Source: Roseovarius indicus (lineage in GTDB: Bacteria; Pseudomonadota; Alphaproteobacteria; Rhodobacterales; Rhodobacteraceae). From it: a stretch of DNA of 64,000 bases. The stretch lies in assembly GCF_008728195.1 (NCBI RefSeq), contig NZ_CP031598.1, positions 3,286,001-3,350,000 of the forward strand. Reading direction: 5' to 3'. Numbering within the stretch: position 1 is the stretch's first letter; the number at the start of each line of letters is the position of its first letter. Below, piece after piece: positions 63,155 through 64,000 of this stretch. The notes under the pieces were generated by a model. The model was not told where the DNA came from. It did not search any database and saw only the letters and a program-made list of their open reading frames with translations. Made by a program: the position numbers and the translations under genes.

Positions 63155-63870
63155 TCGAAACCGTCACCGCCCTGCTCTTCGCCCACGCGCTGGCCGACTT
63201 CCTCTTCCAGACGAACTGGATCAACGCCAACAAGCGCCACCCCGGCGTCATGCTGCTTCACGCCGCCATCGTGCTGGTCACAGCCCAGGCCGCCATCGGC
63301 CGCATCGACGCCCCCGAACTCCTCGCCCTGGCCGCCATCCACCTCGTCATCGACTGCCTCAAGACCTACGGGAACTTCACCTCCCTCACCGCCTTCCTCG
63401 CCGATCAGGCCGCGCATCTGGCCACCATCGCCGCCGTCGCCGCCTATGCGCCCGGCCTCTGGGCCTCCGGCGCATGGGCCGCCCACCCTCAGGCCCTGCC
63501 CTTCATGGCACTCGCCGCCGGCCTCATCCTGGCCCTTCAGGCCGGCCAATACGCCGTCGGCCTGATGATGAAACCCCACGGCACCCGCGTCAGCAGCAAG
63601 GGCCTGCGACGCGGCGGCCAACAGATCGGCCTTCTCGAACGCGGCCTCATCTTCCTCTTCATCCTCACCAATCACCCCATCGGCGTCGGCTTCCTCGTCG
63701 CCGCCAAATCGATTCTCCGCTTCGGCACCGCCACCAGGGATCAGCGCACCGCCGAATACGTCATCATCGGCACCCTCGCCTCCTTCGGCTGGGCCATTGC
63801 CGTGGCGCTTGCCACCCAGTCTCTGCTTGCCGCACTTCCCGCCCTTGAGATCGGCGCGCCGCGGCCTTAG
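63151..63870 (+). CDS. DUF3307 integral membrane protein
   Basis: A 239-residue protein with about six to seven transmembrane segments. The N-terminal HALADFLFQTNWI motif (H-x-x-x-D-F-x-x-Q) is the hallmark of DUF3307 proteins. A second polar motif is AIHLVIDCLK. The start codon overlaps the stop of the SatD-like gene. The pair probably works together at the inner membrane. The function is not known to me. Confidence 0.88.
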   Translation: MIETVTALLFAHALADFLFQTNWINANKRHPGVMLLHAAIVLVTAQAAIGRIDAPELLALAAIHLVIDCLKTYGNFTSLTAFLADQAAHLATIAAVAAYAPGLWASGAWAAHPQALPFMALAAGLILALQAGQYAVGLMMKPHGTRVSSKGLRRGGQQIGLLERGLIFLFILTNHPIGVGFLVAAKSILRFGTATRDQRTAEYVIIGTLASFGWAIAVALATQSLLAALPALEIGAPRP

Positions 63871-63898
63871 ATTCCCGTCAGGACAAAAGGAAACACGC

Positions 63899-64000
63899 AT
63901 GTTCGGAATTCCGGGAAAACAGGCGGTCACCATGACCCCGACAGCCGCATCCCAGATCGCCAAGCTGATGGGCAAGGGCGGCACCAAGGGCCTGCGCATT
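63899..64000 (+). CDS. HesB/IscA-family Fe-S carrier (5' part)
   Basis: The first 34 residues are visible (MFGIPGKQAVTMTPTAASQI then AKLMGKGGTKGLRI). The pattern of a V-T-M-T-P-x-A lead, an amphipathic helix and a K-G-L-R-I strand is that of A-type iron-sulfur carriers such as SufA/ErpA/IscA. The cysteines expected further on are outside the window. AAAAGGA precedes the ATG. Confidence 0.85.
   Translation, partial: MFGIPGKQAVTMTPTAASQIAKLMGKGGTKGLRI

Overview
The window looks like chromosomal DNA of a high-GC alphaproteobacterium of the Rhodobacteraceae (Roseobacter group). The evidence is the C4-pathway 5-aminolevulinate synthase HemA, Roseobacter-type tRNAs with encoded CCA ends, a FnrL-type box upstream of hemA, a bacteriophytochrome/haem oxygenase pair, and the amidase/PBP1A/prfB order familiar from this family. 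No phage, transposase, integrase or CRISPR genes were seen.

Positions 1-21122 hold the most striking object: a head-to-tail array of 17 paralogous genes on the + strand. Sixteen are complete; the first is cut by the window edge, so the array continues upstream. Each complete gene encodes a Sec-secreted protein of 366-425 residues. The order of parts is: signal peptide; short N-terminal module with a Cys pair (C-x-G-x-x-C); two modules each ending in a GLGTS/GIGT-type motif, with a hypervariable stretch between them; a highly conserved module (FRITA...GPLGTGELRYN...DGPEM); a second Cys pair; one of three alternative C-terminal cassettes; and a coiled-coil tail. N-terminal families and C-terminal cassettes are combined in different ways, and some tracts are almost identical at the nucleotide level, so gene conversion or cassette exchange has probably shaped the array. 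Several spacers carry their own sigma70-like promoters. The C-terminal cassette resembles the end of S74/tail-fibre-like surface proteins. Function is unknown; a family of trimeric, diversified surface or appendage proteins is the best inference.

Positions 21253-35214 are mostly housekeeping genes: prfB, a glutathione S-transferase, PBP1A, AmiC-type amidase, an aminotransferase, a divergent operon of a BepA-like M48 protease and two DsbA-like proteins (the second a shortened paralogue of the first), ispG, a RodZ-like protein and hemA. Positions 35457-38881 hold an M20 peptidase, a DUF2167-like membrane protein and a fluoroacetate-dehalogenase-like hydrolase. Two identical tRNA-Asp genes follow.

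Positions 39668-44541 form a light-sensing island: haem oxygenase (biliverdin synthesis), a bacteriophytochrome histidine kinase, a FixJ-type response regulator, and a B12-binding AerR/CarH-like protein without a DNA-binding domain. A perfect TACGTA-N4-TACGTA palindrome precedes the last gene.

Positions 44548-52618 are one minus-strand block: a short XRE-type regulator, a betaine-type ABC transporter (binding protein, ATPase, double-length permease), an amidase and a gamma-glutamyltransferase-like hydrolase. This looks like an uptake-and-cleavage pathway of unknown substrate.

Positions 52748-64000 hold two tRNA-Val genes (TAC and CAC), a MaoC-like protein, a histidine phosphatase, an HU-like protein, a very small secreted protein with a strong promoter, an SRPBCC protein, lon (with a heat-shock-type promoter), tgt, a methyltransferase, a RimB-RimK fusion, a SufT-like protein, a SatD/DUF3307 pair preceded by four degenerate 29-bp tandem repeats, and the start of a HesB/IscA-type gene.
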